The position numbers and the translations under genes were made by a program. A model generated the notes under the pieces. The model saw only the letters and a list, made by a program, of their open reading frames with translations, did not search any database and was not told the DNA's origin. Shown here piece by piece: positions 16,546 to 25,827 of a stretch of DNA of 64,000 nt (its first letter is position 1; each line of letters begins with the position of its first letter). Origin of the DNA: Streptomyces sp. 150FB (GTDB lineage: Bacteria > Actinomycetota > Actinomycetes > Streptomycetales > Streptomycetaceae); the NCBI RefSeq assembly GCF_000818195.1, contig NZ_JTHL01000001.1, forward strand, positions 1,515,294-1,579,293, written 5' to 3'.

Positions 16546-16768
16546 AAGCGTTTACCTTCTCACCGAGGCGGCATGGGGCGGGCCTGTACCGACTGTGGCC
16601 GGACTCTGGACTGATGTCCGGCTCAGGCACGTGCAGCGATCGTAACGCGAGGGGGTAAACAGTGGGCAATCCCCTTGCGTCGTTCCGTCGACGGCCCGTG
16701 CCTCGCTACCTGGGCCGCGCACAGCAGCGTACCCCGCGGAAGCTCCTGGCAGGAGGGGGCGTGGGCCA

Positions 16769-16963
16769 TCACAATGCCCCGCCGGTCGCCGCGAGTCGGG
16801 TGGCGGCGTGTTCGAGGTCCTCCGCGGCCCGGTTGATCCGGTCGGTGGTGGCGGCCACTTGGCGGGCCAGCCGCTGGGCTTCGAGGAAGACACGGATCGC
16901 GAGAACACCGAGTACGGCGATACCGGCGAACCCCAGGGCGACGGCGAGCATGGGCCAGAACAT
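16769..16963 (-). CDS. Small single-pass membrane protein of unknown function
   Basis: The 64-residue protein begins with a long hydrophobic segment (LAVALGFAGIAVLGVLAIRVF, residues about 6-26) and continues as an amphipathic, probably coiled-coil helix (LARQVAATTDRINRAAEDLEHAA). The family is not recognised. It lies between tatA and the zinc-ribbon gene in the same orientation as both. The membrane helix plus coiled-coil pattern resembles small division-associated or scaffold proteins, but no function is claimed. Confidence 0.65.
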   Translation of the reverse strand: MFWPMLAVALGFAGIAVLGVLAIRVFLEAQRLARQVAATTDRINRAAEDLEHAATRLAATGGAL

Positions 16964-17036
16964 GGGAGGAGCCTAGTAGTTCCCGCGCGGCTCCCGGACC
17001 CGGCCCGGACCCGGCTCAGCCCGGTCCTGACCCGGC

Positions 17037-17261
17037 TCAGACCCGTGAGTGGAGGCGCAGCGTCCGTACCCCGCCGCCGGTGAGGAGTTCCACGATCCGC
17101 TCGCCGGCCGGCTTGCGTACCGCTGTGTCGCACTCCGGACAGGTGAAGGAGTAGAAGGTCGTCTTGTGAGTGGCGCCGATCGCCAGCCGCAGTGCCCCCG
17201 CCGAGAGTTCGAAGCGGGCACGGCACTGCGGGCAGGCAGCCTTGAAGAGAACAGGGCCCAT
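17037..17261 (-). CDS. Small zinc-ribbon-like protein
   Basis: The 74-residue protein has two CxxC knuckles, CPQC (near residue 10) and CPEC (near residue 41), spaced as in a zinc ribbon, followed by a short alpha/beta tail. ATG 17261. The stop-to-start distance from pafC (stop 17277) is 15 nt, so it is probably translated from the pafBC transcript. A role in nucleic-acid binding or in the PafBC pathway is possible but only inferred from position. Confidence 0.75.
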   Translation of the reverse strand: MGPVLFKAACPQCRARFELSAGALRLAIGATHKTTFYSFTCPECDTAVRKPAGERIVELLTGGGVRTLRLHSRV

Positions 17262-17276
17262 GTGTTGTGGATCTCC

Positions 17277-18233
17277 TTATTCCTGGCCGTCGTACGCCAT
17301 GAGGGCCTCACGCGCCGCCGAGCGCGCGCTGTCGGCGAGATCTGCCGGGGAGACGATCCGGCCGTCCCCGCCCAGCCGGAGCGCGAGCCGTCTCAGCGAG
17401 GCGGGCGCCGGGGTGCGCAGCGTGATCCGCAGCCCTCCGTCGGGCCGTTCGACGGCGCTGTCGTGCGGGTAGTACTCCGCCACCCACCGGCCACCGGGAC
17501 CGACGTCGACGACCACCTCGGGGTCGTCGGCCGAGGGCTGCACGAGCCCCTCCGACAGGTCCCGGAGCTCCAGCTCCGGCGGTGCGGCGGGCGCGTCGAG
17601 CAGTCTGATCTCGGCGACCCGGTCGAGCCGGAAGGTGCGCCGCGCCTCGGAGAGCCGGCACCAGCCCTCCAGATAGGTGTGGCCCACGGCGAACAGCCGG
17701 ATCGGATCGACCTCGCGCTCGGTGAGTTCGTCGCGGGCCGGCGAGTAGTAGCGCAGCCAGAGCCTGCGCCGCTCGGAGATCGCCCGGTCGACGTCGGCGA
17801 ACACGCCGCCCTCGGACTCGAAGGTCACCGAGAGCCGCGAGCTGGCCCCCGCCGCCTCCCCCGCCGCCGCCTCCAGCTTCGCCGTGGCGCGCAGCAGCGC
17901 CTGCCGGTCGCTCTCGCGCAGCCCCGGCAGGGTCGCGACAGCGCGGGCGGCGACGAGCAGCGCCGTCGCCTCGTCGGCGGCCAGCCGCAGCGGTTCGGCG
18001 ACGTCGTCGGCGTTGTGCCACCAGATCCGGTCGCCGTCGGTGTCGATGTCGAGCAGGTCGCCGCCCCGGAAGCTCGTCCCGCACATCGGCAGCACGTCGA
18101 GGTCGGAGATGAGTTCGTCCTCGGTGATGCCGAACGCCCGGGCGACATCGGTGACATGGGCGCCGGGGCGCTCCCGCAGATAGGTCACCAGCGAGAGCAT
18201 CCGCCGGGTCTGGTCGATGGCGTTGGCTGCCAT
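17277..18233 (-). CDS. pafC: WYL-domain transcriptional regulator PafC
   Basis: The 318-residue protein has an N-terminal HTH-type region (RPGAHVTDVARAFGITEDELISDLDVLPM) and a C-terminal WYL domain (LWLRYYSPARDELTEREVDPIRL, GHTYLEGWCRL). It forms a heterodimer with PafB. Family knowledge: in mycobacteria PafBC activates LexA-independent DNA-damage genes from RecA-NDp promoters. ATG 18233 lies 10 nt after the pafB stop, so the two are co-translated. In this window two RecA-NDp-like promoters were found (helicase and RecB-like nuclease), plausible targets of this regulator. Confidence 0.92.
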   Translation of the reverse strand: MAANAIDQTRRMLSLVTYLRERPGAHVTDVARAFGITEDELISDLDVLPMCGTSFRGGDLLDIDTDGDRIWWHNADDVAEPLRLAADEATALLVAARAVATLPGLRESDRQALLRATAKLEAAAGEAAGASSRLSVTFESEGGVFADVDRAISERRRLWLRYYSPARDELTEREVDPIRLFAVGHTYLEGWCRLSEARRTFRLDRVAEIRLLDAPAAPPELELRDLSEGLVQPSADDPEVVVDVGPGGRWVAEYYPHDSAVERPDGGLRITLRTPAPASLRRLALRLGGDGRIVSPADLADSARSAAREALMAYDGQE

Positions 18234-18243
18234 GTGTGCCCCC

Positions 18244-19200
18244 TCAGCCCTTGGCCACGGCGCGCAGCCGCTCCACGACGTCGGCCCGCAGGTCAGCGGG
18301 CTCCAGTACGACCACATCGGGGCCGAACTCCACCAGCCAGGCGTCGAGCCCGTGCCCGTACGGCACTTCCAGCTCGTCCCAGCCGTTGCCCAGCTCACGC
18401 GACGACAGCGCCTTGGCGCGCAGCGGGTAGCCGCACCCCGCGCGCAGTCGGATCAGGGCGGATCGGGTCGCCGTCTCCCCGGCCCAGCTCTCCACGGTCT
18501 CGCGTACGGTCACCACATCGGGCACCGGCGCCACGAACTGCCCGGCCCTGGAACGGACCCGGCCGCTGATCCGCGACAGCCTGAAGACCCGCTCGGCCCC
18601 CCGGTCACGGTCCCAGCCCGCCAGGTACCAGTGGCCGCGCCAGCACTCCAGCGTCCACGGCTCCACCTGGCGCTGTTCCGGGCGCGCCGAGTTGGCCTTG
18701 CGGTAGTCGAAGGCGACGGGGCGACGGTCGCGGCAGGCCAGCATCAGCGGTTCGAAGGCGGCCTCGTGGACGGGGATGCGGGGTTCGAGGGCGCTGTGGT
18801 GCGCCTCGTACGAGTCCTCGGCCTCCGGCATCCCGGCGGCGCGCAGCTTCTGCAGGGCCCCGCTCGCGGCGCCCGCGAGACGGGCCTGCTGCCACACCTT
18901 GGCCGCGAGGCCGAGCGCTGCTGCCTCCTCGCCGTCGAGGGTGATGGGAGGCAGTCTGTTGCTGTCCCTGCGGGCGACGTAGCCGGTCTCGCCGTCGAGG
19001 TTCTCGACCGTCTCGATGACCAGGCCGAGTTCGCGGAGATCGTCCTTGTCCCGCTCGAACATCCGGTTGAACGCGTCGTCGGAGCCCGCTTCGAGGTAGG
19101 CCTCGATCGAGCCGCGCAGCTCACGCTTGCTGAGCGGGCGCCCGGTACCGAGCAGGCACAGCGCCAGATTCATCAGCCGCTCAGCCTTGGCAATCGCCAT
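18244..19200 (-). CDS. pafB: WYL-domain transcriptional regulator PafB
   Basis: The 318-residue partner of PafC has an N-terminal winged-helix region (ERLMNLALCLLGTGRPLSKRELR, then FNRMFERDKDDLRELGL) and a C-terminal WYL domain (VAFDYRKANS, ECWRGHWYLAGWDRD, VFRLSRI). It probably senses damage-derived nucleic acid through the WYL domain and recruits RNA polymerase with PafC. It begins at ATG 19200. Unlike in mycobacteria it is separated from pafA by two FKBP genes. No RecA-NDp motif was seen upstream, so it is not obviously self-induced. Confidence 0.92.
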   Translation of the reverse strand: MAIAKAERLMNLALCLLGTGRPLSKRELRGSIEAYLEAGSDDAFNRMFERDKDDLRELGLVIETVENLDGETGYVARRDSNRLPPITLDGEEAAALGLAAKVWQQARLAGAASGALQKLRAAGMPEAEDSYEAHHSALEPRIPVHEAAFEPLMLACRDRRPVAFDYRKANSARPEQRQVEPWTLECWRGHWYLAGWDRDRGAERVFRLSRISGRVRSRAGQFVAPVPDVVTVRETVESWAGETATRSALIRLRAGCGYPLRAKALSSRELGNGWDELEVPYGHGLDAWLVEFGPDVVVLEPADLRADVVERLRAVAKG

Positions 19201-19272
19201 CGACGCTCCGCACCCCTTTGATCGTGCCGCTCCGCGCCTGACCGTACCGCCCCGCGGGGCCCCGGCAAAGCC

Positions 19273-19302
19273 GAGGGCCCATGCCGGACAGCATGGGCCC
19301 TC
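19273..19302 (-). terminator. Hairpin terminator after the FKBP gene
   Basis: GAGGGCCCATGC and GCATGGGCCCTC form perfect 12-bp arms with a 6-nt loop, 17 nt past the FKBP stop and upstream of pafB. Confidence 0.75.
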
Positions 19303-19318
19303 AGGTGTCTCGATGTGA

Positions 19319-19693
19319 TCAGACGGAGACCAGATCGCAGACGAAAATCAGCGTCTCGCCCGGGGCGATGGCGCCGCCGCCGGCGCCGCGGTCGCCGTAC
19401 GCGAGGTGCGCGGGGATGGTGAGCCGGCGGCGGCCGCCGACCTTCATCCCCTGCACGCCCTGGTCCCAGCCCGCGATGACCTGTCCGGCGCCGAGCTGGA
19501 ACGGGAGCGGGTTGCCGCGGTTCCACGAGGCGTCGAACTCCTCGCCCGTGGAGAACGCCACGCCCACGTAGTGGACCTTGACGTTGTCGCCGGCCTTGGC
19601 GACGGGCCCGTCGCCCTCCCAGATGTCGACGATCTCCAGATCGGCGGGCGCCGGGCCCTCAGGGAAGTCGATCTCGGGCTTCTCGATGCTCAC
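19319..19693 (-). CDS. FKBP-type peptidyl-prolyl isomerase, cytoplasmic
   Basis: The 124-residue single FKBP domain contains VKVHYVGVAFSTGEEFDASW, VIAGWDQGVQGMKVGGRRRLTIP and AYGDRGAGGGAIAPGETLIF, the complete ligand-pocket set. It catalyses cis-trans isomerisation of Xaa-Pro bonds. GTG 19693 is preferred because GAGGAG sits seven nt upstream; an ATG at 19711 would swallow that site. It has no signal peptide and so is cytoplasmic. It follows the double-FKBP lipoprotein gene by 79 nt. Confidence 0.93.
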   Translation of the reverse strand: MSIEKPEIDFPEGPAPADLEIVDIWEGDGPVAKAGDNVKVHYVGVAFSTGEEFDASWNRGNPLPFQLGAGQVIAGWDQGVQGMKVGGRRRLTIPAHLAYGDRGAGGGAIAPGETLIFVCDLVSV

Positions 19694-19772
19694 TGAACTG
19701 CTCCTCAACATGATGTACGGACAACCGGGACAGTCTTACACCGTCACCGGACCGGTGCGTGCGGCCGCCCGC

Positions 19773-20795
19773 TCAGGCGATGCCGAGGATGTCGGCGACG
19801 AAGACCAGCGTGGAGTTGGCCGGGATGGGGCCCTGGGCCTTGTCCTGGTAGCCCATCGCGGACGGGATGACGAGCAGTACGCGGCTGCCGACCTTCTTGC
19901 CGACCAGGCCCTTGTCCCAGCCCTCGATGACCTTCTTCGTGCCGATCTCGGTGATGAACGGCGCGCCGGTCTTCCACGAGTCGTCGAACAGCGTGGCGCT
20001 GGGCTTGCCCTCGTTGGGCTTCCAGGTCGCGCCGCTGTACTGCATGTAGATGGTCTGTCCCGCCTTGACCGTGTCGCCCTTGCCCTGGATCAGCACCTGG
20101 TCGACCAGTCCGGCCGGCGGGTCGTTCTTCGGTACGGAGATGGTGGCGGCGGCGTCCTTGTCGGCCTTGATCTGCGGGAGGTTCTTCGGGATCGACGCCT
20201 GGCTGCCCTGCGCCCGCTTCGGCATGACCTCGAGGTCGAAGACGAAGACGAGCGTGTCCTTCTTGCCCACCCCGAGCTGCGGGTTGCCCTGGGTGCCGAA
20301 GGCCGCGGCGGGCGGGGCCACCACGAGGATCCGGCTGCCGTCCTTCTTGCCTTTGACGGCCTCGGAGAAGGCCGGGATGGTGGTGTTCTGGCCGGCGGTG
20401 ATGAACTGGCGGTGACCGCCCTTGTCGTACGAGCTGCCGAGGTCCTTGCCGCTCTGCCAGATCTTCGCCGTGTAGTGCGCCTGCACGTAGTCGCCCGACT
20501 TGATCGTCGCGCCCTTGCCCTCACTGAGCGTGCTGACGACGAACTTGTCGGTCGGGGCGGTCTTGGGGAGCGTGATCGTGGCCCGCTTCCCCTCCGCTCC
20601 CGCGATCTGGGGCATGGGGCTGGCCGAGGCGACAGGGGTGGGAACCGGCGCCTGCGGCGGGGTCGAAGGAGCGGCCGAGGCGGACGCCGTGGGAGCTGAG
20701 GCCCCGTCGTCCTTCTTCTTGGAATCGCCACCGCCTCCGCAAGCGGTCAGCACCAGTGCCGGCAGGATGAGCAGGGCTGCAAGACGGCGTCGCAC
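19773..20795 (-). CDS. Lipoprotein with two FKBP-type isomerase domains
   Basis: The 340-residue exported protein has a signal peptide with lipobox LTAC (Cys near residue 18), a Ser/Ala/Pro linker and two tandem FKBP folds. The first (DYVQAHYTAKIWQSGKDLGSSY to KKDTLVFVFDLEV) is less canonical; the second (QTIYMQYSGATWKPNEGK to NSTLVFVADIL) keeps VIEGWDKGLVGKKVGSRVLLVIP. It probably folds secreted or Tat-exported proteins at the membrane surface. GTG 20795 has GAGGAC just upstream. It precedes the cytoplasmic FKBP gene and follows pafA. Confidence 0.9.
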   Translation of the reverse strand: MRRRLAALLILPALVLTACGGGGDSKKKDDGASAPTASASAAPSTPPQAPVPTPVASASPMPQIAGAEGKRATITLPKTAPTDKFVVSTLSEGKGATIKSGDYVQAHYTAKIWQSGKDLGSSYDKGGHRQFITAGQNTTIPAFSEAVKGKKDGSRILVVAPPAAAFGTQGNPQLGVGKKDTLVFVFDLEVMPKRAQGSQASIPKNLPQIKADKDAAATISVPKNDPPAGLVDQVLIQGKGDTVKAGQTIYMQYSGATWKPNEGKPSATLFDDSWKTGAPFITEIGTKKVIEGWDKGLVGKKVGSRVLLVIPSAMGYQDKAQGPIPANSTLVFVADILGIA

Positions 20796-20996
20796 AGTTG
20801 TCCTCGTGGGGTAGGCGGGATGTCGGGTGGCCGCCACTCTACGACCCCCCGAGCGACACGCCCGGGTACGGCATGCGAGCGGGCCCCGTACAGAACTCGT
20901 ACGAGGCCCGCGCACCCGTGGCGGAGCGGCGCGGCCGGAAACCGCCCGATCCGGTGAATCCCGCGCCCTCCGCCACCTACCGCCAGATACCGGCGG

Positions 20997-22358
20997 TCAC
21001 ATACCGGCGATCAGCTTCTCCACCCGGTCGTCGACCGACCGGAAGGGGTCCTTGCACAGTACGGTGCGCTGCGCCTGGTCGTTGAGCTTGAGATGCACCC
21101 AGTCGACGGTGAAGTCCCTGCGCTGTTCCTGGGCCCTGCGGATGAAGTCACCGCGCAGCCGTGCCCTGGTGGTCTGCGGGGGCACCGACTTGCCCTCGAA
21201 GATCTTCAGGTCGTTGCAGATCCGGGCGGCCTGGCCCTTCCTCTCCAGGAGGTAGTACAGCCCGCGCCGGCGGTGGATGTCGTGGTAGGCGAGGTCTATC
21301 TGCGCGACACGCGGATGCGACATGGTCATGTTGTGCTTCGCCCGGTACCGCTCGATGAGCTTGTACTTCATGACCCAGTCGATCTCCGTGTCGATACGGT
21401 CGAGGTCTTCCGCCTCGATCGCGTCGAGTGTGCGGCCCCAGAGCTCCAGGACCTGCTCCACGACGCCGGTGCGGATGCCCCGGCGGTCCACGAAGTCCAC
21501 GGCCTTCTCGTAGTACTCCCGCTGGACCTCGATGGCGGACGCCTCACGTCCGCTCGCCAGGCGCACCTTGCGCTGGCCGGTGATGTCGTGGCTGACCTCA
21601 CGGATCGCCCGGATCGGGTTCTCCAGCGTGAGGTCGCGCATCACCGTGCCCGCCTCGATCATGCGCAGCACGAGGTCGGTGGCACCGACCTTCAGCAGCA
21701 TGGTCGTCTCGGACATGTTCGAGTCGCCGACGATGACGTGGAGGCGGCGGTAACGCTCCGCGTCGGCGTGCGGCTCGTCACGGGTGTTGATGATCGGACG
21801 GGAGCGGGTGGTCGCTGAGCTGACACCCTCCCAGATGTGCTCGGCACGCTGGCTGACGCAGTAGACCGCGCCGCGCGGCGTCTGCAGCACCTTTCCGGCT
21901 CCGCAGAGCAACTGCCGCGTGACGAGGAAGGGAATCAGGATGTCCGCCAGCCGGGAGAACTCTCCGTGGCGGGCCACAAGATAGTTCTCATGGCATCCGT
22001 AGGAGTTTCCGGCGGAGTCGGTGTTGTTCTTGAAGAGATAGACGTCGCCCGCGATTCCCTCCTCGTGCAGGCGGCGTTCGGCGTCGACGAGCAGGCCTTC
22101 GAGAATGCGCTCGCCGGCTTTGTCGTGGGTGACCAGCTCAGTCAGATTGTCGCATTCGGGAGTTGCGTATTCCGGATGCGAACCCACGTCGAGGTAGAGG
22201 CGGGCGCCGTTCCGCAGGAAGACATTGCTGCTGCGGCCCCATGAGACAACACGGCGGAAGAGGTAGCGCGCCACTTCGTCAGGTGACAGTCGGCGCTGTC
22301 CCCTGAACGTGCACGTGACGCCGTACTCGTTCTCCAGCCCGAAGATGCGGCGGTCCAT
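20997..22358 (-). CDS. pafA: Pup-protein ligase PafA
   Basis: The 453-residue carboxylate-amine ligase of the glutamine-synthetase-like Pup ligase family begins [13 protein letters not shown], followed by [15 protein letters not shown] (nucleotide and metal site with the conserved catalytic Asp), [22 protein letters not shown] and [28 protein letters not shown]. It uses ATP to join the C-terminal Glu of deamidated Pup to substrate lysines for proteasomal delivery. ATG 22358 lies nine nt after the stop of the MFS gene, suggesting read-through from it. It is separated from prcA by the MFS/LacI pair. Confidence 0.97.
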   Translation of the reverse strand: MDRRIFGLENEYGVTCTFRGQRRLSPDEVARYLFRRVVSWGRSSNVFLRNGARLYLDVGSHPEYATPECDNLTELVTHDKAGERILEGLLVDAERRLHEEGIAGDVYLFKNNTDSAGNSYGCHENYLVARHGEFSRLADILIPFLVTRQLLCGAGKVLQTPRGAVYCVSQRAEHIWEGVSSATTRSRPIINTRDEPHADAERYRRLHVIVGDSNMSETTMLLKVGATDLVLRMIEAGTVMRDLTLENPIRAIREVSHDITGQRKVRLASGREASAIEVQREYYEKAVDFVDRRGIRTGVVEQVLELWGRTLDAIEAEDLDRIDTEIDWVMKYKLIERYRAKHNMTMSHPRVAQIDLAYHDIHRRRGLYYLLERKGQAARICNDLKIFEGKSVPPQTTRARLRGDFIRRAQEQRRDFTVDWVHLKLNDQAQRTVLCKDPFRSVDDRVEKLIAGM

Positions 22359-22367
22359 GACTGAACA

Positions 22368-23726
22368 TTACGCCTGATGGCCTGAGCTGAAACCGGGTTC
22401 GGCCGCCTCACTTGGATCATTTTCCTTTCCGGGCGTGGCATTCGAACGACTGCCGGGAACTGCGAGTACCCGCTGGGTGGCCAGCAGCACGAGCAGCGCG
22501 GCGATGCCGCCCCCGCCGGCGACCGCGAAGCTCGCTGCCGTACCGCCGAGTTCGACGGCCGGACCCGCCAGGGCCGTCCCCAGCGCGGCGCCGACCCCGA
22601 AGGTCGTCACGAGCCAGGAGAACGCCTCGGTGACCGTGCCGCGCGGGGCGTGCCGGTCGACGACGATGAACGCGCAGGCGATCGCCGGTGCGAGGAACAG
22701 TCCGGCGACGACGCTCAGCACGGTCATCGCGGCCACCCCCGGGGTGAGCGCCAGCGGCAGATAGCCGAGCGCGAGCAGCGCGACGATGGCCCTGAGCCTG
22801 CGTTCGGGGGCGCCGGTCCACCTGATGGCGCCGTACACGGCTCCGCCGATCAGCGCACCCAGACCGAGCGCGGCCATCAGCCACCCGTACACCGACTCCC
22901 GGCCGTGGTCGTCGGCGTACGCCACACCGGCGACCGTGATCGAGCCGAGCGCGACCCCGACGAAGAGGAAGGCGGCCAGCAGAGCGAGCAGGCCCGGCGC
23001 GCGCAGGGCGCCGAGCCAGTGGGCCTCGCGGGGCGCCGAACGCCAGACACGGGAGGGCTCGGAGAGGGCCACGGAGAGCGCGCCGAGCACGCCCATGGCG
23101 TTGATGACGATCAGTGCGGTGCCCGGGGACCAGAGGGCGACCAGCAGCGTCACCAGCAGCGGGCCCGCCGTGAACATGACTTCCTGCGCCACGGCGTCCA
23201 TGGCGTAGGCCCGGTGCACCCGCTCCTCACGGCCGAGGACGCTGGGCCACAGCGCGCGCAGACCGCCTTCGAGGGGCGGGGTGAAGAGTCCGGAGACGAT
23301 GACGGCCGCGTAGGCGAGCGGCTCCACGCCGGTGCCCACGGTCACCAGCACCACCACGCCGAGGGCGGAGAGGACGGCGGTCGGGATGTACACGCGCGGC
23401 TGGCCGTGCAGGTCGACGGCCCGGCCCAGCAGCGGCTGTCCGACGGCGTTGGAGATCCCGTACACGGCGGCGAGCGCGCCGGCGAAGCTGTAGCTGCCGC
23501 CGGCCGCCCGGACGAGCAGCACGATGGCGATCGGGGCGGTGGCGTTGGGCAGCCGGCCGAGGAGCGTGCCGGCGAGCAGCCGGGCGGCGCTCGGCGCCCT
23601 GAGGATGTCCGCGTACCCCGTGGTGCCTGTGGTGCCGGTCGTGTCCGTGGTGGCGGTGATGCCGGTGCTCGCGGTCTCCCCCGGCTCTCCGACGGCTCCG
23701 GTCTCGCCGGTCGGTCCTGCGGCCAT
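22368..23726 (-). CDS. Major facilitator superfamily transporter
   Basis: The 452-residue protein has about twelve hydrophobic helices and MFS features, including NAVGQPLLGRAVDLHGQPRV at the loop 2-3 region. The N-terminal 40 residues are unusual: a Thr/Gly-rich low-complexity tract (ITATTDTTGTTGTTGY). ATG 23726 is preceded by GGGAGGGGGAG. Substrate unknown; the fold resembles drug or sugar efflux transporters. It diverges from a LacI-type regulator across an inverted repeat, so is probably controlled by it, and leads into pafA. Confidence 0.85.
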   Translation of the reverse strand: MAAGPTGETGAVGEPGETASTGITATTDTTGTTGTTGYADILRAPSAARLLAGTLLGRLPNATAPIAIVLLVRAAGGSYSFAGALAAVYGISNAVGQPLLGRAVDLHGQPRVYIPTAVLSALGVVVLVTVGTGVEPLAYAAVIVSGLFTPPLEGGLRALWPSVLGREERVHRAYAMDAVAQEVMFTAGPLLVTLLVALWSPGTALIVINAMGVLGALSVALSEPSRVWRSAPREAHWLGALRAPGLLALLAAFLFVGVALGSITVAGVAYADDHGRESVYGWLMAALGLGALIGGAVYGAIRWTGAPERRLRAIVALLALGYLPLALTPGVAAMTVLSVVAGLFLAPAIACAFIVVDRHAPRGTVTEAFSWLVTTFGVGAALGTALAGPAVELGGTAASFAVAGGGGIAALLVLLATQRVLAVPGSRSNATPGKENDPSEAAEPGFSSGHQA

Positions 23727-23761
23727 GTCCCACTCCCCCTCCCGGGACCACCCGGGGGTTT

Positions 23762-23787
23762 TACGTATAACGTCGCCGTCATACGTA
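23762..23787. promoter_or_regulatory. Inverted repeat operator between MFS and LacI genes
   Basis: TACGTAT (23762-23768) and ATACGTA (23781-23787) form perfect 7-bp inverted arms with a 12-nt spacer in the divergent gap, the expected place for the LacI-family operator. The stretch is AT-rich for this genome. Confidence 0.5.
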
Positions 23788-23865
23788 CCATGAGCGCAGT
23801 CCGCCGGTCCACAGCGACGACGGCGAGCACGGCGACCACAGACCGGACGACGGGGAGCGAGGGCC

Positions 23866-24882
23866 ATGACGGAGCAGGCGGCCAGGCCCACCAGCAGAGA
23901 CGTGGCGCGCGCCGCCGGTGTGTCGCAGGCCACCGTCTCGCTCGTCCTCGGCGACAAGTGGCACGGCCGGGTCTCCGAGCGGACGGCCGGGCTCGTACGG
24001 GACACCGCGCGGCAGCTCGCCTACCGGCCCAACCTCGCCGCCCGTAACCTGCGGCTCGGCCGGACCAGGACCGCCCTGCTCGTCGTGCCCGCGCTCACCA
24101 ACGAGTTCTTCGCCCGCGTGTACACCGGCGCCGCCGAGGTCGCCGCCCGGCACGACTTCGGGGTGGTCCTCTACCCCTCACCGGCCGGGGTGGGCCCGGC
24201 CAAGGACCCTTTCGCGTCGGCGCGCGCCGCCCTCGACGGCGTCATCGCCTCCTCGATGGCGACGGAGGCGCTGGCCGCGATCAGCGACGCGGATCTGCCG
24301 CTCGTCATGCTCGACAGCGATCCGGTGGGCCGCGGCGCCGCCGCGCGGGTGAATCTCGACATCGCCGACGGAATGCGGCAGGTGACGGACCATCTGCTCG
24401 GCCTCGGCCACCGCCGGATCGTGCACCTCGCCTCGTCCATCGACTCGTGGACCTTCGACGTACGGGCCGAGACCCTGGCCGAAGCGGTACGGGAGGTGCC
24501 GGGCGCGTCCGTGACGACGGTCCGCTCCCCCCTGGAGGTGGGCGCCGCGCGCGCCGCCGCCGTACGGGCGATCACCGGCCCCGGGCCGCGCCCCACGGCG
24601 CTGGTCTGCGACGACGACGTCCTGGCCGCCGGCGCCTGCAAGGCGGTACGGCGGCTCGGTCTGCGGGTGCCCGAGGACCTCTCCGTCACCGGTTTCGACG
24701 ACCTCGCGCTGGCGACGGCGGTCGAACCGGAGCTGACCACCGTACGGCTCCCCGCCGAACGGGTCGGCGAGCGCGGCATGTCGGCGCTGCTGGCGGTCCT
24801 GGACGGCCGCGAGCCGGAGGCCGGCGACCTCCCGGTCACCCTGATGGTGCGCGGCTCCACAGCGGCCCCACAGGTCCCCTGA
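23866..24882 (+). CDS. LacI-family transcriptional regulator
   Basis: The 338-residue protein has an N-terminal LacI HTH (TSRDVARAAGVSQATVSLVL, then SERTAGLVRDTARQLAYRPN with the hinge NLAARNLRLGRT) and a periplasmic-binding-protein-like effector domain (VRLGLRVPEDLSVTGFDD-type region near residues 270-290). ATG 23866 has GAGG just upstream. It is divergent from the MFS transporter and probably represses it. The effector, presumably a small sugar-like molecule, is not identifiable. Confidence 0.92.
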   Translation: MTEQAARPTSRDVARAAGVSQATVSLVLGDKWHGRVSERTAGLVRDTARQLAYRPNLAARNLRLGRTRTALLVVPALTNEFFARVYTGAAEVAARHDFGVVLYPSPAGVGPAKDPFASARAALDGVIASSMATEALAAISDADLPLVMLDSDPVGRGAAARVNLDIADGMRQVTDHLLGLGHRRIVHLASSIDSWTFDVRAETLAEAVREVPGASVTTVRSPLEVGAARAAAVRAITGPGPRPTALVCDDDVLAAGACKAVRRLGLRVPEDLSVTGFDDLALATAVEPELTTVRLPAERVGERGMSALLAVLDGREPEAGDLPVTLMVRGSTAAPQVP

Positions 24883-24892
24883 GCCACTCTCT

Positions 24893-24948
24893 CCCCGAAC
24901 CCCGAACCCCGAACCCCGGACGTCACCGCGCCCCCGGACGTCACTGCG
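24893..24948. repeat. Short tandem repeats in the lacI-prcA gap
   Basis: Three 7-bp CCCCGAA units (24893-24913) are followed by two 17-bp CCCCGGACGTCACYGCG units (24914-24930 and 24932-24948). No coding function seen. Confidence 0.7.
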
Positions 24949-24977
24949 CCCCGGTCCGCACGACGGCGGGCCGGGGC
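24948..24977. terminator. Hairpin terminator between lacI and prcA
   Basis: GCCCCGGTCCGC pairs with GCGGGCCGGGGC (11 of 12) around a 6-nt loop, between convergent genes. Confidence 0.6.
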
Positions 24978-25005
24978 ACAGCGGAGAGGACAGGCGACCA
25001 CCCGT

Positions 25006-25776
25006 CTACTCGTCGGTGGCGGTGTCCTCCGACTCCTCGGTGTCCGAGGGGGCGTCCGTCGGGGTGGACGCCGCTCCGTCCGCCTCCAGCAGGCGGGAGA
25101 GCTGGCGGCCGACGATCCGCTTGAACTTCCGCTGCTGCGGACGCTCACGATCCAGGACCGCCACCTCCAGCCGCTCGGCGGGAATCTCCCGCTCGCTGCC
25201 GTTGGTGTCCCTGGACAGCGCCTGGACGGCCAGCTTCAGCGCCTCGGCGAGCGACATGGCCTCGCGGTGCTGCTGGTCCAGATAGGTGCTGATCTGCTCC
25301 GAGCTGCCACCGACGGCGACCGAGCCGTGCTCGTCCACGATGGAACCGTCGTGCGGCAGCCGGTAGATCTGGTCGCCCTCCGGGGTGGCACCCACCTCGG
25401 CGACGACCAGCTCGACCTCGTACGGCTTCTCGCCGGCGCTGGAGAAGATGGTGCCGAGCGTCTGCGCGTAGACGTTGGCCAGACCACGCGCCGTCACATC
25501 GGCGCGGTCGTAGGTGTATCCCCGCAGATCGGCGTAGCGCACACCGCCGATCCGCAGATTCTCGTACTCGTTGTACTTGCCGGCGGCGGCGAAGCCGATC
25601 CGGTCGTAGATCTCGCTGAACTTGTGCAGCGCGCGGGACGGGTTCTCGCCGACGAAGACGATGCCGTCGGCGTACTGCAGCACGACCAGGCTGCGACCAC
25701 GGGCGATGCCCTTGCGGGCGTACTCCGCCCGGTCGGCCATCGCCTGCTGGGGTGAGACATAGAACGGCGTCGACAC
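25006..25776 (-). CDS. prcA: 20S proteasome alpha subunit
   Basis: The 256-residue alpha-type subunit contains [22 protein letters not shown] (H0 gate helix), [29 protein letters not shown] and VELVVAEVG. It forms the outer heptameric rings and the gate of the 20S core, and binds the C-terminus of ARC. Start GTG 25776 has AAAGGGACGG upstream. The C-terminal tail is acidic ([12 protein letters not shown]). It lies 51 nt downstream of prcB in one operon with pup. Confidence 0.96.
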   Translation of the reverse strand: MSTPFYVSPQQAMADRAEYARKGIARGRSLVVLQYADGIVFVGENPSRALHKFSEIYDRIGFAAAGKYNEYENLRIGGVRYADLRGYTYDRADVTARGLANVYAQTLGTIFSSAGEKPYEVELVVAEVGATPEGDQIYRLPHDGSIVDEHGSVAVGGSSEQISTYLDQQHREAMSLAEALKLAVQALSRDTNGSEREIPAERLEVAVLDRERPQQRKFKRIVGRQLSRLLEADGAASTPTDAPSDTEESEDTATDE

Positions 25777-25827
25777 CGGCTATCCGTCCCTTTCTGTCAG
25801 TGGCATGTCGGGTTCAGAACAGGGGCG

